Part shown: positions 33,402 to 41,412 of the stretch, one piece after another
Position numbering within the stretch: position 1 is the first letter of the stretch
Layout: every line of letters begins with the position of its first letter
Assembly (NCBI GenBank): GCA_965267435.1
Contig: OZ253960.1
Span: forward strand, 4,960,001-5,024,000
Reading direction: 5' to 3'
Source: JAWPMT01 sp965267435
GTDB taxonomy: Bacteria; Bacteroidota; Bacteroidia; Cytophagales; Cyclobacteriaceae
DNA length: 64,000 bases
The notes under the pieces: generated by a model
Told to the model about the DNA's origin: nothing
What the model saw: the letters and a program-made list of their open reading frames with translations, nothing else
The model's database searches: none
Position numbers and translations under genes: made by a program

Positions 33402-34391
33402 ATGGAAAACGCAATCGATCAGGGACTTAAACAAGAGCATCAGCAGAAGATCAAGCAGGTCACCCAGGAAGTTGCCAAAGTGGTGGTTGGCCAGGAGTAT
33501 ATGGTCAACAGACTCCTCATTGGACTCTTCACCCAAGGACACATCTTGCTGGAAGGTGTGCCGGGTCTGGCGAAGACCCTGACCGTGAATACGCTGGCGG
33601 ATGTTCTGCATCTTGATTTTAAGCGTATCCAGTTTACACCGGACTTGTTGCCAGCAGACCTGATAGGTACGATGATCTACAATCAGCAGCGCTCTGAGTT
33701 CGAAGTGAAGAAGGGACCGATCTTCGCCAACATGATCCTGGCAGATGAGGTAAATAGATCTCCGGCCAAGGTGCAATCCGCGCTTCTCGAATCCATGCAG
33801 GAGAAGCAGGTGACGATCGGTGAGACTTCCTTTTCTCTGGACCGTCCATTCCTTGTGATGGCCACACAGAACCCCGTAGATCAGGAGGGTACCTACCCGC
33901 TCCCAGAAGCACAGGTGGACCGTTTCATGCTCAAAGTGCACGTAGACTATCCATCAAAGGATGAGGAACTCGAAGTGATGCGGCGAATGGCCAACATGAC
34001 TTTCAGTTCTGAAGTCAACACTATTCTGTCGAAAGAAGACATATTCTCCATCCGTGAGGAGATCAACCAGGTCAGCATCTCTGAGACACTCGAGCGATAC
34101 ATCGTAGAGTTAGTCTTTGCGACGCGCGACCCGAAGAATTACGGCATGCAGGAGGAAGCGCAGTACATCCAATTTGGCGCTTCGCCTCGGGCATCCATCA
34201 ATCTCAACCTCGCAGCCAAGGCTGTGGCGTTCTTTGACGAGCGTGACTATGTGCTTCCCGAGGATATCAAGGAAGTGGCACCAGATGTGATGAATCACCG
34301 AATTCTACTCAATTATGAAGCGGAGGCTGATTCTGTCTCGACACTTGATATCATAGGCCAGTTGCTCTCAAAAGTGAATATTGCAAAGTGA
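33402..34391 (+). CDS. MoxR-family AAA+ ATPase
   Basis: 329 residues. AAA_3 domain with Walker A LLEGVPGLAKT (about 50-60), the family motif RIQFTPDLLPADLIGT (about 75-90), Walker B MILADEVNRSPAKVQSALLESMQE, sensor-1 VMATQNPVDQEGTYPLPEAQVDRF, and the C-terminal lid. MoxR proteins act as chaperones that help assemble or activate membrane and metal-enzyme complexes. The usual partners (DUF58 and VWA/Bat proteins) do not follow; the next gene is an unrelated lipoprotein. Confidence 0.93.
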   Translation: MENAIDQGLKQEHQQKIKQVTQEVAKVVVGQEYMVNRLLIGLFTQGHILLEGVPGLAKTLTVNTLADVLHLDFKRIQFTPDLLPADLIGTMIYNQQRSEFEVKKGPIFANMILADEVNRSPAKVQSALLESMQEKQVTIGETSFSLDRPFLVMATQNPVDQEGTYPLPEAQVDRFMLKVHVDYPSKDEELEVMRRMANMTFSSEVNTILSKEDIFSIREEINQVSISETLERYIVELVFATRDPKNYGMQEEAQYIQFGASPRASINLNLAAKAVAFFDERDYVLPEDIKEVAPDVMNHRILLNYEAEADSVSTLDIIGQLLSKVNIAK

Positions 34392-34537
34392 CGAAACAAT
34401 TCCGTAACACTGGCAATACATCCATAACCTTTTCCCCCTGAAATTAACGATATCGTAAAGGATAGTCATCAAAGCAGTTAACACTGCCGAGTCAATTTTG
34501 TGCCGAATCCAAAGGAACTCGAAATACAAAATTGACT

Positions 34538-36085
34538 ATGAAAAAATTACTGTCCCTACTGGCTTTTGCTGGTCTCCTGACATTCATGTCGTGTGGAGAC
34601 GATGAGCCTGGGCCAGATGACTCTCTTTCTATAGAGGGTATCCTCGAAGATGCTACGGCGACCATGGACGAAACACTGTTAGTCGAGGGCATTACCCTGA
34701 ACGCACGTGACGGTCTTGGCTCATTTACCGCTGCTGTTAATGGGGGGGCTCCAATCACGATCAGTGGCATTCCCAGCGGAGAGACAACAGCCGAAGTGGA
34801 CCTGACCATTGATGTTACTGAAGCCAATGGCTTCAACTTTGGTGCAAATGCAATCACTTTTGTACTGTCGGACGCTGACGGTGATGAGGTGGAGTTCGTG
34901 CAATATTTGAGGGTCAATAACTACACGACCATTGACGTTCAAGGCGAGATCGCGGGAGAAGTGACTTGGAGCCCTGAGAACGTTTATGTTCTGAAGACAC
35001 GCGTCACCGTATTGGATGGCGCTGTCCTTACCATCGAGCCGGGCACCGTCATTAAGGGTGAGCCTGGGCAAGGTGCAGCCGCGACGTCATTGCTCATTGC
35101 TCGTGGTGGTCAGATTCAAGCCGTTGGGACGGCTACTGCCCCTATTATCTTCACATCTGCAGACGATGATTTAAGTCCTGACGATATCGCGGCAGGGAAC
35201 TTTGGTTCACCTAACCTGGATCCTGCCGAAACTGGTCTCTGGGGTGGATTGCTCATCCTCGGGCGAGCGCCTATCTCTGCTCAGAATGAAAACGATGAGG
35301 ATGTGACAGAGGTGCAGATCGAAGGGATTCCTTCTTCAGACACGAATGGCCTTTACGGTGGTACTAACGAAGCCGATAATTCCGGGACGCTCAAGTATGT
35401 ATCGATTCGCCATGGAGGTTCAGAGATCGGAGCTGGCAACGAGATCAATGGATTGACCCTGGGCGCTGTGGGGACCGGGACTACTATCGATCATCTGGAG
35501 ATTGTTGGTAATCAGGACGACGGCATCGAGTGGTTTGGTGGCGACGTTGACGTGTCTGAAGTACTGATCTGGAACTCTAACGACGACGGTCTTGACACCG
35601 ATCAGGATTGGCAAGGGACATGCAGCAACTTCATTATCGTAACACCCGTTGGTGGTTCTGCTTTCGAGCTGGATGGTCCTGAGGGTTCTACTTCACGTGG
35701 CAACTTCCACACTTTCGATGGTGGTGTTGTCTATGCAGGTGGGGACATCGATCACCTGGTGGACTGGGATGGCAGCACCAATGCCATCGTGAACAACATG
35801 TATTTCTACGGCTTGAGCCAATCATATATGATTGATGACTCAGGGGAGAATGCCTTCTTTCCAATTGAGTCTTTTCCTGGGTCAGTGGATGAGGCTGACG
35901 CCGCCATGTGGACCTGGGAAGCGACTTCAAATGCATCTGTCGCAAAAGCTGACGTTTTTGGAGATGCCAATGACATTACTGCCGAAGTAGAAGAAAATGC
36001 AAATACTGTGGGGCCTGAAGACCTTTCTGAATTCGCCTGGACTTGGGGAGCACAATCTGGTGTCCTTGGTAGCATTGGACTCTAG
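34538..36085 (+). CDS. surface lipoprotein with right-handed beta-helix-like repeats
   Basis: 515 residues from ATG 34538. Lipobox FMSC (acylated C19) is followed by GDDEPGPDD, the acidic surface-export signal of Bacteroidota. Residues about 40-125 form an Ig-like domain (ITLNARDGLGSFTAAVNGG). The rest shows beta-helix-type repeats of hydrophobic strands with Asp/Asn turns: AVLTIEPGTVIKGEPG, GTATAPIIFTSADDD, GTLKYVSIRHGG, TTIDHLEIVGNQDDGIEWFGGDVDVSEVLIWNSNDDGLD. It is followed 120 bp later by a TonB-dependent receptor; the pair may capture and import a ligand. No SusD-like sequence is seen. Ligand unknown. Confidence 0.8.
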   Translation: MKKLLSLLAFAGLLTFMSCGDDEPGPDDSLSIEGILEDATATMDETLLVEGITLNARDGLGSFTAAVNGGAPITISGIPSGETTAEVDLTIDVTEANGFNFGANAITFVLSDADGDEVEFVQYLRVNNYTTIDVQGEIAGEVTWSPENVYVLKTRVTVLDGAVLTIEPGTVIKGEPGQGAAATSLLIARGGQIQAVGTATAPIIFTSADDDLSPDDIAAGNFGSPNLDPAETGLWGGLLILGRAPISAQNENDEDVTEVQIEGIPSSDTNGLYGGTNEADNSGTLKYVSIRHGGSEIGAGNEINGLTLGAVGTGTTIDHLEIVGNQDDGIEWFGGDVDVSEVLIWNSNDDGLDTDQDWQGTCSNFIIVTPVGGSAFELDGPEGSTSRGNFHTFDGGVVYAGGDIDHLVDWDGSTNAIVNNMYFYGLSQSYMIDDSGENAFFPIESFPGSVDEADAAMWTWEATSNASVAKADVFGDANDITAEVEENANTVGPEDLSEFAWTWGAQSGVLGSIGL

Positions 36086-36130
36086 TGAGAAAGACTATTT
36101 GGAATAAGAATATAAATAACTATGGGCTAG

Positions 36131-36160
36131 AGCTTGCTTCACGAGGCGGGCTTTTCCCCT
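36131..36160 (+). terminator. weak terminator or attenuator between lipoprotein and TonB receptor genes
   Basis: AGCTTGC (36131-36137) and GCGGGCT (36146-36152) can pair over 7 bp with two G-T pairs, followed by TTTCCCCTTTTT. It could reduce rather than abolish read-through into the receptor gene. Confidence 0.45.
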
Positions 36161-36205
36161 TTTTGATATCTAACGTGTACGACAGTGATTTTCAACGTTA
36201 ATTCA

Positions 36206-39079
36206 ATGAAAAACCTCATCAACCAGTTGTTGAGGTTCAGCCTGATCATGGCTTTTGGTGTTGCCAGTGCGCAGGACACGGGATTTATTCGAGGAACAGT
36301 CTACGAGACTGAGACGGGTGATCCTCTCTTCGGTGTTGCCGTAAGAGTTCCTGGTACTGCGACAGGCGCCGTGACAGACTTTGATGGAAAATTCAATATC
36401 AAGGCACAGCCCGGTACATACACGATAGAGGCGTCGTTTGTCTCTTTCAAATCGGTGACGATTACGGATCTGGAGGTGAGCTCTGGCGAGGTCACGTTGA
36501 TAGATGGCATCTGGATGGACGACGACGTCGAGGAATTGGAGGCAGTGGTTGTGTCTGCGGAGGTCATCAAGAACAGCGAAAGCGCTCTGCTCACGGTCAA
36601 AAGAAAGTCAGCCAACGTTTTGGATGGGATTTCCTCTGAGAGCTTCCGTAAAATTGGCGATTCTAATGCAGGGGAAGCAGCCAAACGCGTAACCGGCGTT
36701 TCTGTTGAAGGGGGCAAATATGTCTATGTGCGTGGGTTGGGTGATCGCTATTCTAAGACCATGCTGAATGGGTTGGACATCCCTGGGTTGGATCCCGATC
36801 GTAACAGCATCCAGATCGATGTCTTCCCTACCAACTTGATCGACAACATGATGGTCGTGAAGTCTTTCACGCCGGAATTGCCCGCAGATTTCACAGGAGG
36901 TATCGTCAACATTGAGACAAAGGATTTTCCGGAGGACCGAGTATTGGACGTGTCTTTTAGCGTTAGTGTCAACCCGAGCATGCACTTCAACAGCGATTAC
37001 TTGGAGTACGAAGGAAGCAGTACCGATTGGCTGGGCTACGACAATGGTACGCGTCAGCTCCCTGATGATGCCCGAGCAGGCGACATCCCTCGGCCTGGCC
37101 GGAATCCTGACGCTGAGGTAGCAGCTTTTCTTGATCAATTTGCTCCCACACTTGGAGCAGAGCAGGCAACGAGCTTTACCGACTACAGCCTGGGAATCAC
37201 TGCCGCCGATCAGATACAGCTGCCCAATGGGCACACAATCGGCTACCAGGTCAGTGGAAGCTATCAGAGCAATACAAGGTACTTCGATCAGGTATTCTTC
37301 GGAGAATATCAGAACTCGACAGACCTGGATGAGACAGATTTTCAACGTGCGTTCAATTCGGAAGGCGTGATGGGCGAGCGATCAATTTTGGTCGGCGGAT
37401 TAGCAGGCCTGGCCTACAAAACTGGTAACTCGAAATATCGCCTCAACTTCATGCATCTCCAAAATGGGGAAAGCCGGGCAGGTCAATTTGACCTGACCGA
37501 TGACGAAGACGCCATTGGCAAGTCGGGATATATTGGTATGTCAGACAACCTGGAATACAACCAAAGATCTGTCACGAACGCGTTTATCAATGGTCAGCAT
37601 CACCTCAATCAGGGCAACTGGCAGATAGACTGGCGTGGTTCATGGACACAGTCTTCACAAGAGGATCCTGACATTCGTAAGACAGCTTTCACACGAGTAG
37701 GCAACTCCTCTTTGAGATTTGTGGCGGGCGCTGCGGGCAATCCAAGCAGACTCTGGAGAGAGTTGGACGAGTCCAACGTCGTTGGAAAAGTGGACGTCAC
37801 GAGGAAGTTCAAATTCAATGGTGAGGAGGCCAAGCTGAAGTTTGGAGCCAGTCACGCGTACAAGGAGCGGGACTATGAGATCCTCAATTACAACATCAAC
37901 TTCTTCCGCAGCCAGCAGCCAGCATGGACCGGTGATGCTCGTGAGGTATGGACCGACGAGACCGTATTCCCTACCGGGTCATTGTTTCTGGCATCGGGCG
38001 TGGCAGATCCCAATCCCAACGAGTACAATGCAAGCGTGAACAATACGGGAGTGTATGTTTCCGGAGAATTCTCAGTAGCGGCACCTTTGAAGACCATCGT
38101 TGGAGTGAGGGCCGAGAATTTCGTTCAGCGTCATACGGGTCGCAACCAGGGTGAGACGAAAGTGCTGGACAATGAGAAGGTCCTCGATGCACTGGATTTC
38201 TTTCCAAGTGTTAACCTGATCTATTCGCTACAGGAGAAGCAAAACCTGAGAGCTTCATACTCCAGAACCATTGCTCGTCCATCGTTCAAGGAGCTGTCAT
38301 TTGCTTCTATTCTTGATCCTGTATCCAACAGAATTTTCACGGGCGGACTTTTCGCCATTGATGATTGGGATGGCAACCTGATTGAAACGAGGATCAACAA
38401 CTACGATTTGCGCTGGGAGCTGTTCCTCGAAAGAGGTCAGACGTTCTCCGTCAGTACTTTTTACAAGGACTTCGATAGCCCTATTGAGTTGGTACGACTG
38501 CCCCAGCAGCAGACCAATGCGGAGTTCCAGCCTCGAAATGTGGGAGACGGGCGACTCTTTGGTCTGGAGGTGGAGTTCCGAAAGGCCCTTGATTTCCTTG
38601 CTGCCAGCATGTCCAACTGGAGTCTCTACGGTAACCTGACACTCGTGCAGTCGGCGATCGATATTTCACCGACGGAATTGAGAAATCGCGAGAACAACGC
38701 CCGTAATGGCGAGGAAATTGAAGCTACCCGGAATATGGCTGGTCAGGCCCCCTGGATCGTCAATGCTGGAATTCAGTACAATGACTTTGCCACGGGATTG
38801 GATGCCGGTATCTTCTACAATGTGAAGGGCAGAACGCTCATGGTTGTGGGCGGCGGTATTGATCCGGATGTCTTCACGGAGCCTTTCCATAGCCTCAACT
38901 TCAACGTGAACAAAGCTTTTGGTGAAGATCGACGTGTAGTAGTAAACCTTGGCGTTGACAACATTCTCAATGACAAGTTGGAGCAGTACTACCGACGGGA
39001 CTTTGGCGACGCTTCAGCGCTCTTCCAGCGATTCAATCCTGGTACATCAATCAATGCCGGAGTGAAGTATAGCTTCTAA
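36206..39079 (+). CDS. TonB-dependent outer-membrane receptor
   Basis: 957 residues from ATG 36206 (a GTG at 36185 is less likely). Signal peptide ends ...GVASAQ. A carboxypeptidase-regulatory-like domain (GFIRGTVYETETGDPLFGVAVRVPG) is followed by the plug (about 125-255: SSESFRKIGDSNAGEAAKRVTGVSVEGG, YVYVRGLGDRYSKTMLNGLDIPG) and a 22-strand-type barrel ending with an aromatic, KYSF. Imports a ligand across the outer membrane using TonB energy. It is not of the SusC type, because no SusD partner is present. It follows the beta-helix lipoprotein. Confidence 0.93.
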   Translation: MKNLINQLLRFSLIMAFGVASAQDTGFIRGTVYETETGDPLFGVAVRVPGTATGAVTDFDGKFNIKAQPGTYTIEASFVSFKSVTITDLEVSSGEVTLIDGIWMDDDVEELEAVVVSAEVIKNSESALLTVKRKSANVLDGISSESFRKIGDSNAGEAAKRVTGVSVEGGKYVYVRGLGDRYSKTMLNGLDIPGLDPDRNSIQIDVFPTNLIDNMMVVKSFTPELPADFTGGIVNIETKDFPEDRVLDVSFSVSVNPSMHFNSDYLEYEGSSTDWLGYDNGTRQLPDDARAGDIPRPGRNPDAEVAAFLDQFAPTLGAEQATSFTDYSLGITAADQIQLPNGHTIGYQVSGSYQSNTRYFDQVFFGEYQNSTDLDETDFQRAFNSEGVMGERSILVGGLAGLAYKTGNSKYRLNFMHLQNGESRAGQFDLTDDEDAIGKSGYIGMSDNLEYNQRSVTNAFINGQHHLNQGNWQIDWRGSWTQSSQEDPDIRKTAFTRVGNSSLRFVAGAAGNPSRLWRELDESNVVGKVDVTRKFKFNGEEAKLKFGASHAYKERDYEILNYNINFFRSQQPAWTGDAREVWTDETVFPTGSLFLASGVADPNPNEYNASVNNTGVYVSGEFSVAAPLKTIVGVRAENFVQRHTGRNQGETKVLDNEKVLDALDFFPSVNLIYSLQEKQNLRASYSRTIARPSFKELSFASILDPVSNRIFTGGLFAIDDWDGNLIETRINNYDLRWELFLERGQTFSVSTFYKDFDSPIELVRLPQQQTNAEFQPRNVGDGRLFGLEVEFRKALDFLAASMSNWSLYGNLTLVQSAIDISPTELRNRENNARNGEEIEATRNMAGQAPWIVNAGIQYNDFATGLDAGIFYNVKGRTLMVVGGGIDPDVFTEPFHSLNFNVNKAFGEDRRVVVNLGVDNILNDKLEQYYRRDFGDASALFQRFNPGTSINAGVKYSF

Positions 39080-39107
39080 AGGTACCTGAGGTCAAAAACA
39101 CGAAAGA

Positions 39108-39136
39108 GGGGGATGCTGCGGCATCCCTTTTTTTGT
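39108..39136 (+). terminator. terminator after the TonB receptor gene
   Basis: GGGATGC (39110-39116) and GCATCCC (39121-39127) form a perfect 7-bp stem with a TGCG loop, followed by TTTTTTT. Confidence 0.88.
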
Positions 39137-39141
39137 TGCTG

Positions 39142-39684
39142 CTAGAATATATTGAGCTGCTTGGCCCTCAATGATTCGATCTCTGCATTGATCTCGGTGA
39201 GTTGCTCAAACAGTGTAGAGTCGGACGTGGAGGCTTTCTTCTGAAGTCGCCGACTGATGGTACTGGATTCTTTCTCCAGCTTTTCAATTTGCCCCTGATA
39301 GTAGGCCAATAGAATTTTTTTCCTGAGTTGCAGCAGTGTCTCCTTCACATAGCTATCGACATTGGCATGTGCCGTCACAAGGGCCAGGAAGGTCTTGCTG
39401 TCCTGCACGCTTGCGACCACTCCGTATAAGAGCAGTTCGCCGTCTTCCGCAGGCATGTGTATTTCCAGAATATCGCCATACGTTTGCACCCTCGCGACGG
39501 TCTTTACCTGCCTCCAAAGTTCTCGCCGAACAAAATCCGATGGGGCGTCGATTTCACTCTCGTACCCGTTTTGCACGACTTTCTTTATCGTAAGCTCCTT
39601 GGGCTGCAGACTACCTGGCTGATCCTGACCTTGGGCACTGCCGAAAGTAATAATCAGGGCAAGAATTAGAACCTCTCGAATCAT
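39142..39684 (-). CDS. exported coiled-coil protein of unknown function
   Basis: 180 residues with a signal peptide (MIREVLILALIITFGSAQGQ). The central part is beta-rich (SEIDAPSDFVRRELWRQVKTVARVQTYGDILEIHMPAEDGELLLYGVV). Residues about 120-178 are strongly helical and charged (QGQIEKLEKESSTISRRLQKKA, EINAEIESLRAKQ), a likely coiled coil. I do not recognise the family. It diverges from the epimerase gene with about 30 bp between start codons. Confidence 0.65.
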   Translation of the reverse strand: MIREVLILALIITFGSAQGQDQPGSLQPKELTIKKVVQNGYESEIDAPSDFVRRELWRQVKTVARVQTYGDILEIHMPAEDGELLLYGVVASVQDSKTFLALVTAHANVDSYVKETLLQLRKKILLAYYQGQIEKLEKESSTISRRLQKKASTSDSTLFEQLTEINAEIESLRAKQLNIF

Positions 39685-39714
39685 TCGTTATGTTTACTGA
39701 GTTAATTGCAACGT

Positions 39715-40617
39715 ATGGCAACAAAGGTATTGATTACAGGAGGAAGTGGTCTCGTCGGCACTTACTTGAGCGACATGCTCACCTCCGAAGGTTTTGAAGT
39801 CTGGCACCTCAGCAGGTCCATTAGAGGAAAACGCAAATACCCGACCTTTCAGTGGGACGTTAAGGGTGGTGATTTAGACGAAGCCGCGTTGGCGGTAGAT
39901 CATGTTATTCACCTCGCAGGTGCAGGTGTCGCTGACAAACGATGGAGCGAGAAGCGTAAAAAGCTCATACATGATAGCCGTATTCAAAGTACAGCACTCC
40001 TGAAAAGAGCAATTGAGGAAAATAACATCAAGCTGAAATCCTTTATCAGTGCCTCGGCCATTGGGTTGTACGGGCTTGATACCCAGGATCTGATCGTGGA
40101 CGAGGAGTCGAAGGTGGGAGATGATTTCCTGGCAGACGTCGTGAGGGACTGGGAGGCGGAGGCCGTGAAGGTCGAATCCCTGGGCATCCCTGTAGTACGA
40201 CTACGGATAGGGGTCGTGTTGGCCCGTGAAGGAGGAGCTCTCCCCAAGATGTCGCTCCCAGTGAAGTTCGGTTTGGGGGCTCCACTCGGAAGCGGTGAGC
40301 AGTATGTAAGTTGGATCCATATTCGGGATCTATGCCGGATCTTCCGTTGGTCGCTGGAGCAGTCCACAAGCGACGTGTACAACGCTGTAGGTCCGAAACC
40401 CGTTACGAACACAGAGTTAAATCAACAGATAGCTAAGACTTTGAAGCGACCGATCTTCTTACCCAAAGTACCTGAATTTGCATTGAGGAAGCTGTTCGGG
40501 GAAATGGCGTCAGTGGTGCTTGGCGGAAACAATGTTTCTTCGCGAAAACTGGAGGACGCCGGATTCAAATTTGAATTTGCCAGGGTTGAGAATGCGCTGT
40601 CCGATCTGTTCGCTTAA
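39715..40617 (+). CDS. TIGR01777-family SDR epimerase (YfcH-like)
   Basis: 300 residues from ATG 39715. The N-terminal Rossmann motif ITGGSGLVGTYLSDML binds NAD(P). Other landmarks are VIHLAGAGVADKRWSEKRKKLIHDSRI, SFISASAIGLYG, and the C-terminal DUF1731 part (LPKVPEFALRKLFGEMASVVLGGNNVSSRKLEDAGFKFEF). This is the YfcH/SDR39U1-type family; substrate unknown. The LOG-family gene follows 30 bp later. Confidence 0.9.
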   Translation: MATKVLITGGSGLVGTYLSDMLTSEGFEVWHLSRSIRGKRKYPTFQWDVKGGDLDEAALAVDHVIHLAGAGVADKRWSEKRKKLIHDSRIQSTALLKRAIEENNIKLKSFISASAIGLYGLDTQDLIVDEESKVGDDFLADVVRDWEAEAVKVESLGIPVVRLRIGVVLAREGGALPKMSLPVKFGLGAPLGSGEQYVSWIHIRDLCRIFRWSLEQSTSDVYNAVGPKPVTNTELNQQIAKTLKRPIFLPKVPEFALRKLFGEMASVVLGGNNVSSRKLEDAGFKFEFARVENALSDLFA

Positions 40618-40647
40618 GAAGCAGGCTATCAATGAATTAGGACAACA

Positions 40648-41367
40648 ATGGATTTAGATGATAAACAAGAACACCTGACCCGACAGGCGTTTGTAGACAA
40701 GGATTGGGCGGAAATCAAGAGTGCCAATTCCTGGGTGATTTTTAAGGTGATGGCCGAGTTTGTGGAGGGCTTTGAGAAGCTAGCCAAGATCGGCCCATGT
40801 GTCAGCATTTTCGGATCCGCGAGGACCAAAGCGAACCACAAGTATTTCCAGATGGCAGAAAAGATTGCCGGTAAACTGGTGGAGAATGGCTACGGTGTGA
40901 TCACCGGGGGCGGACCCGGTATTATGGAAGCTGGAAACAAGGGCGCCGCCGGCAAAGGGGGCAAGTCCGTGGGCCTCAATATTGACCTGCCATTCGAGCA
41001 ATTCGATAACCGATTCATCGATCGGGACAAGCTTATCAATTTCGATTACTTCTTCGTCCGCAAGGTCATGTTCGTCAAGTACTCCCAGGGCTTTGTCGTC
41101 ATGCCCGGTGGATTGGGCACGTTGGACGAGCTATTCGAAGCTTTGACATTGATCCAAACAAAAAAAATCGGCCGGTTTCCGATCGTTCTTGTCGGGAAAG
41201 AGTATTGGTCTGGTTTGATTGACTGGATCAAGGCGACGGTGATGAACGTGGAAAACAACATCAGCCCCGAGGATCTTGAGCTTTTCAGCATTGTAGATGA
41301 TGCGGATGAGGCCGTACAGATCATCAACGATTTCTACAGCAAATACACTTTGTCACCCAATTTTTAA
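40648..41367 (+). CDS. LOG-family protein (nucleotide 5'-monophosphate phosphoribohydrolase type)
   Basis: 239 residues. The LOG signature is present: ITGGGPGIMEAGNKGA (about 87-102) and VMPGGLGTLDELFEALTLIQ (about 151-170), PGG-x-GT-xx-E type. Such enzymes release the base from cytokinin or purine nucleoside monophosphates; many are still wrongly called lysine decarboxylases. The true bacterial substrate is uncertain. Start ATG 40648. Confidence 0.9.
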   Translation: MDLDDKQEHLTRQAFVDKDWAEIKSANSWVIFKVMAEFVEGFEKLAKIGPCVSIFGSARTKANHKYFQMAEKIAGKLVENGYGVITGGGPGIMEAGNKGAAGKGGKSVGLNIDLPFEQFDNRFIDRDKLINFDYFFVRKVMFVKYSQGFVVMPGGLGTLDELFEALTLIQTKKIGRFPIVLVGKEYWSGLIDWIKATVMNVENNISPEDLELFSIVDDADEAVQIINDFYSKYTLSPNF

Positions 41368-41384
41368 TCACTGCCTGGGTCACT

Positions 41385-41392
41385 TAAATTTG
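41385..41392 (+). promoter_or_regulatory. putative -7 element of uvrA
   Basis: TAAATTTG is a perfect TAnnTTTG box followed by CGGG, 20 bp before the uvrA ATG. The -33 region is only TTT (41363-41365). No SOS-type box is evident. Confidence 0.4.
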
Positions 41393-41412
41393 CGGGTTCA
41401 TTTTGCTGATAT

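Noticed and set aside
33309..33941. 210-codon minus-strand frame
   Set aside because: Opposite the moxR ATPase, no recognisable domain, runs out of the gene into the intergenic region.
36608..37345. 245-codon minus-strand frame
   Set aside because: Antisense to the TonB receptor plug; no motif.
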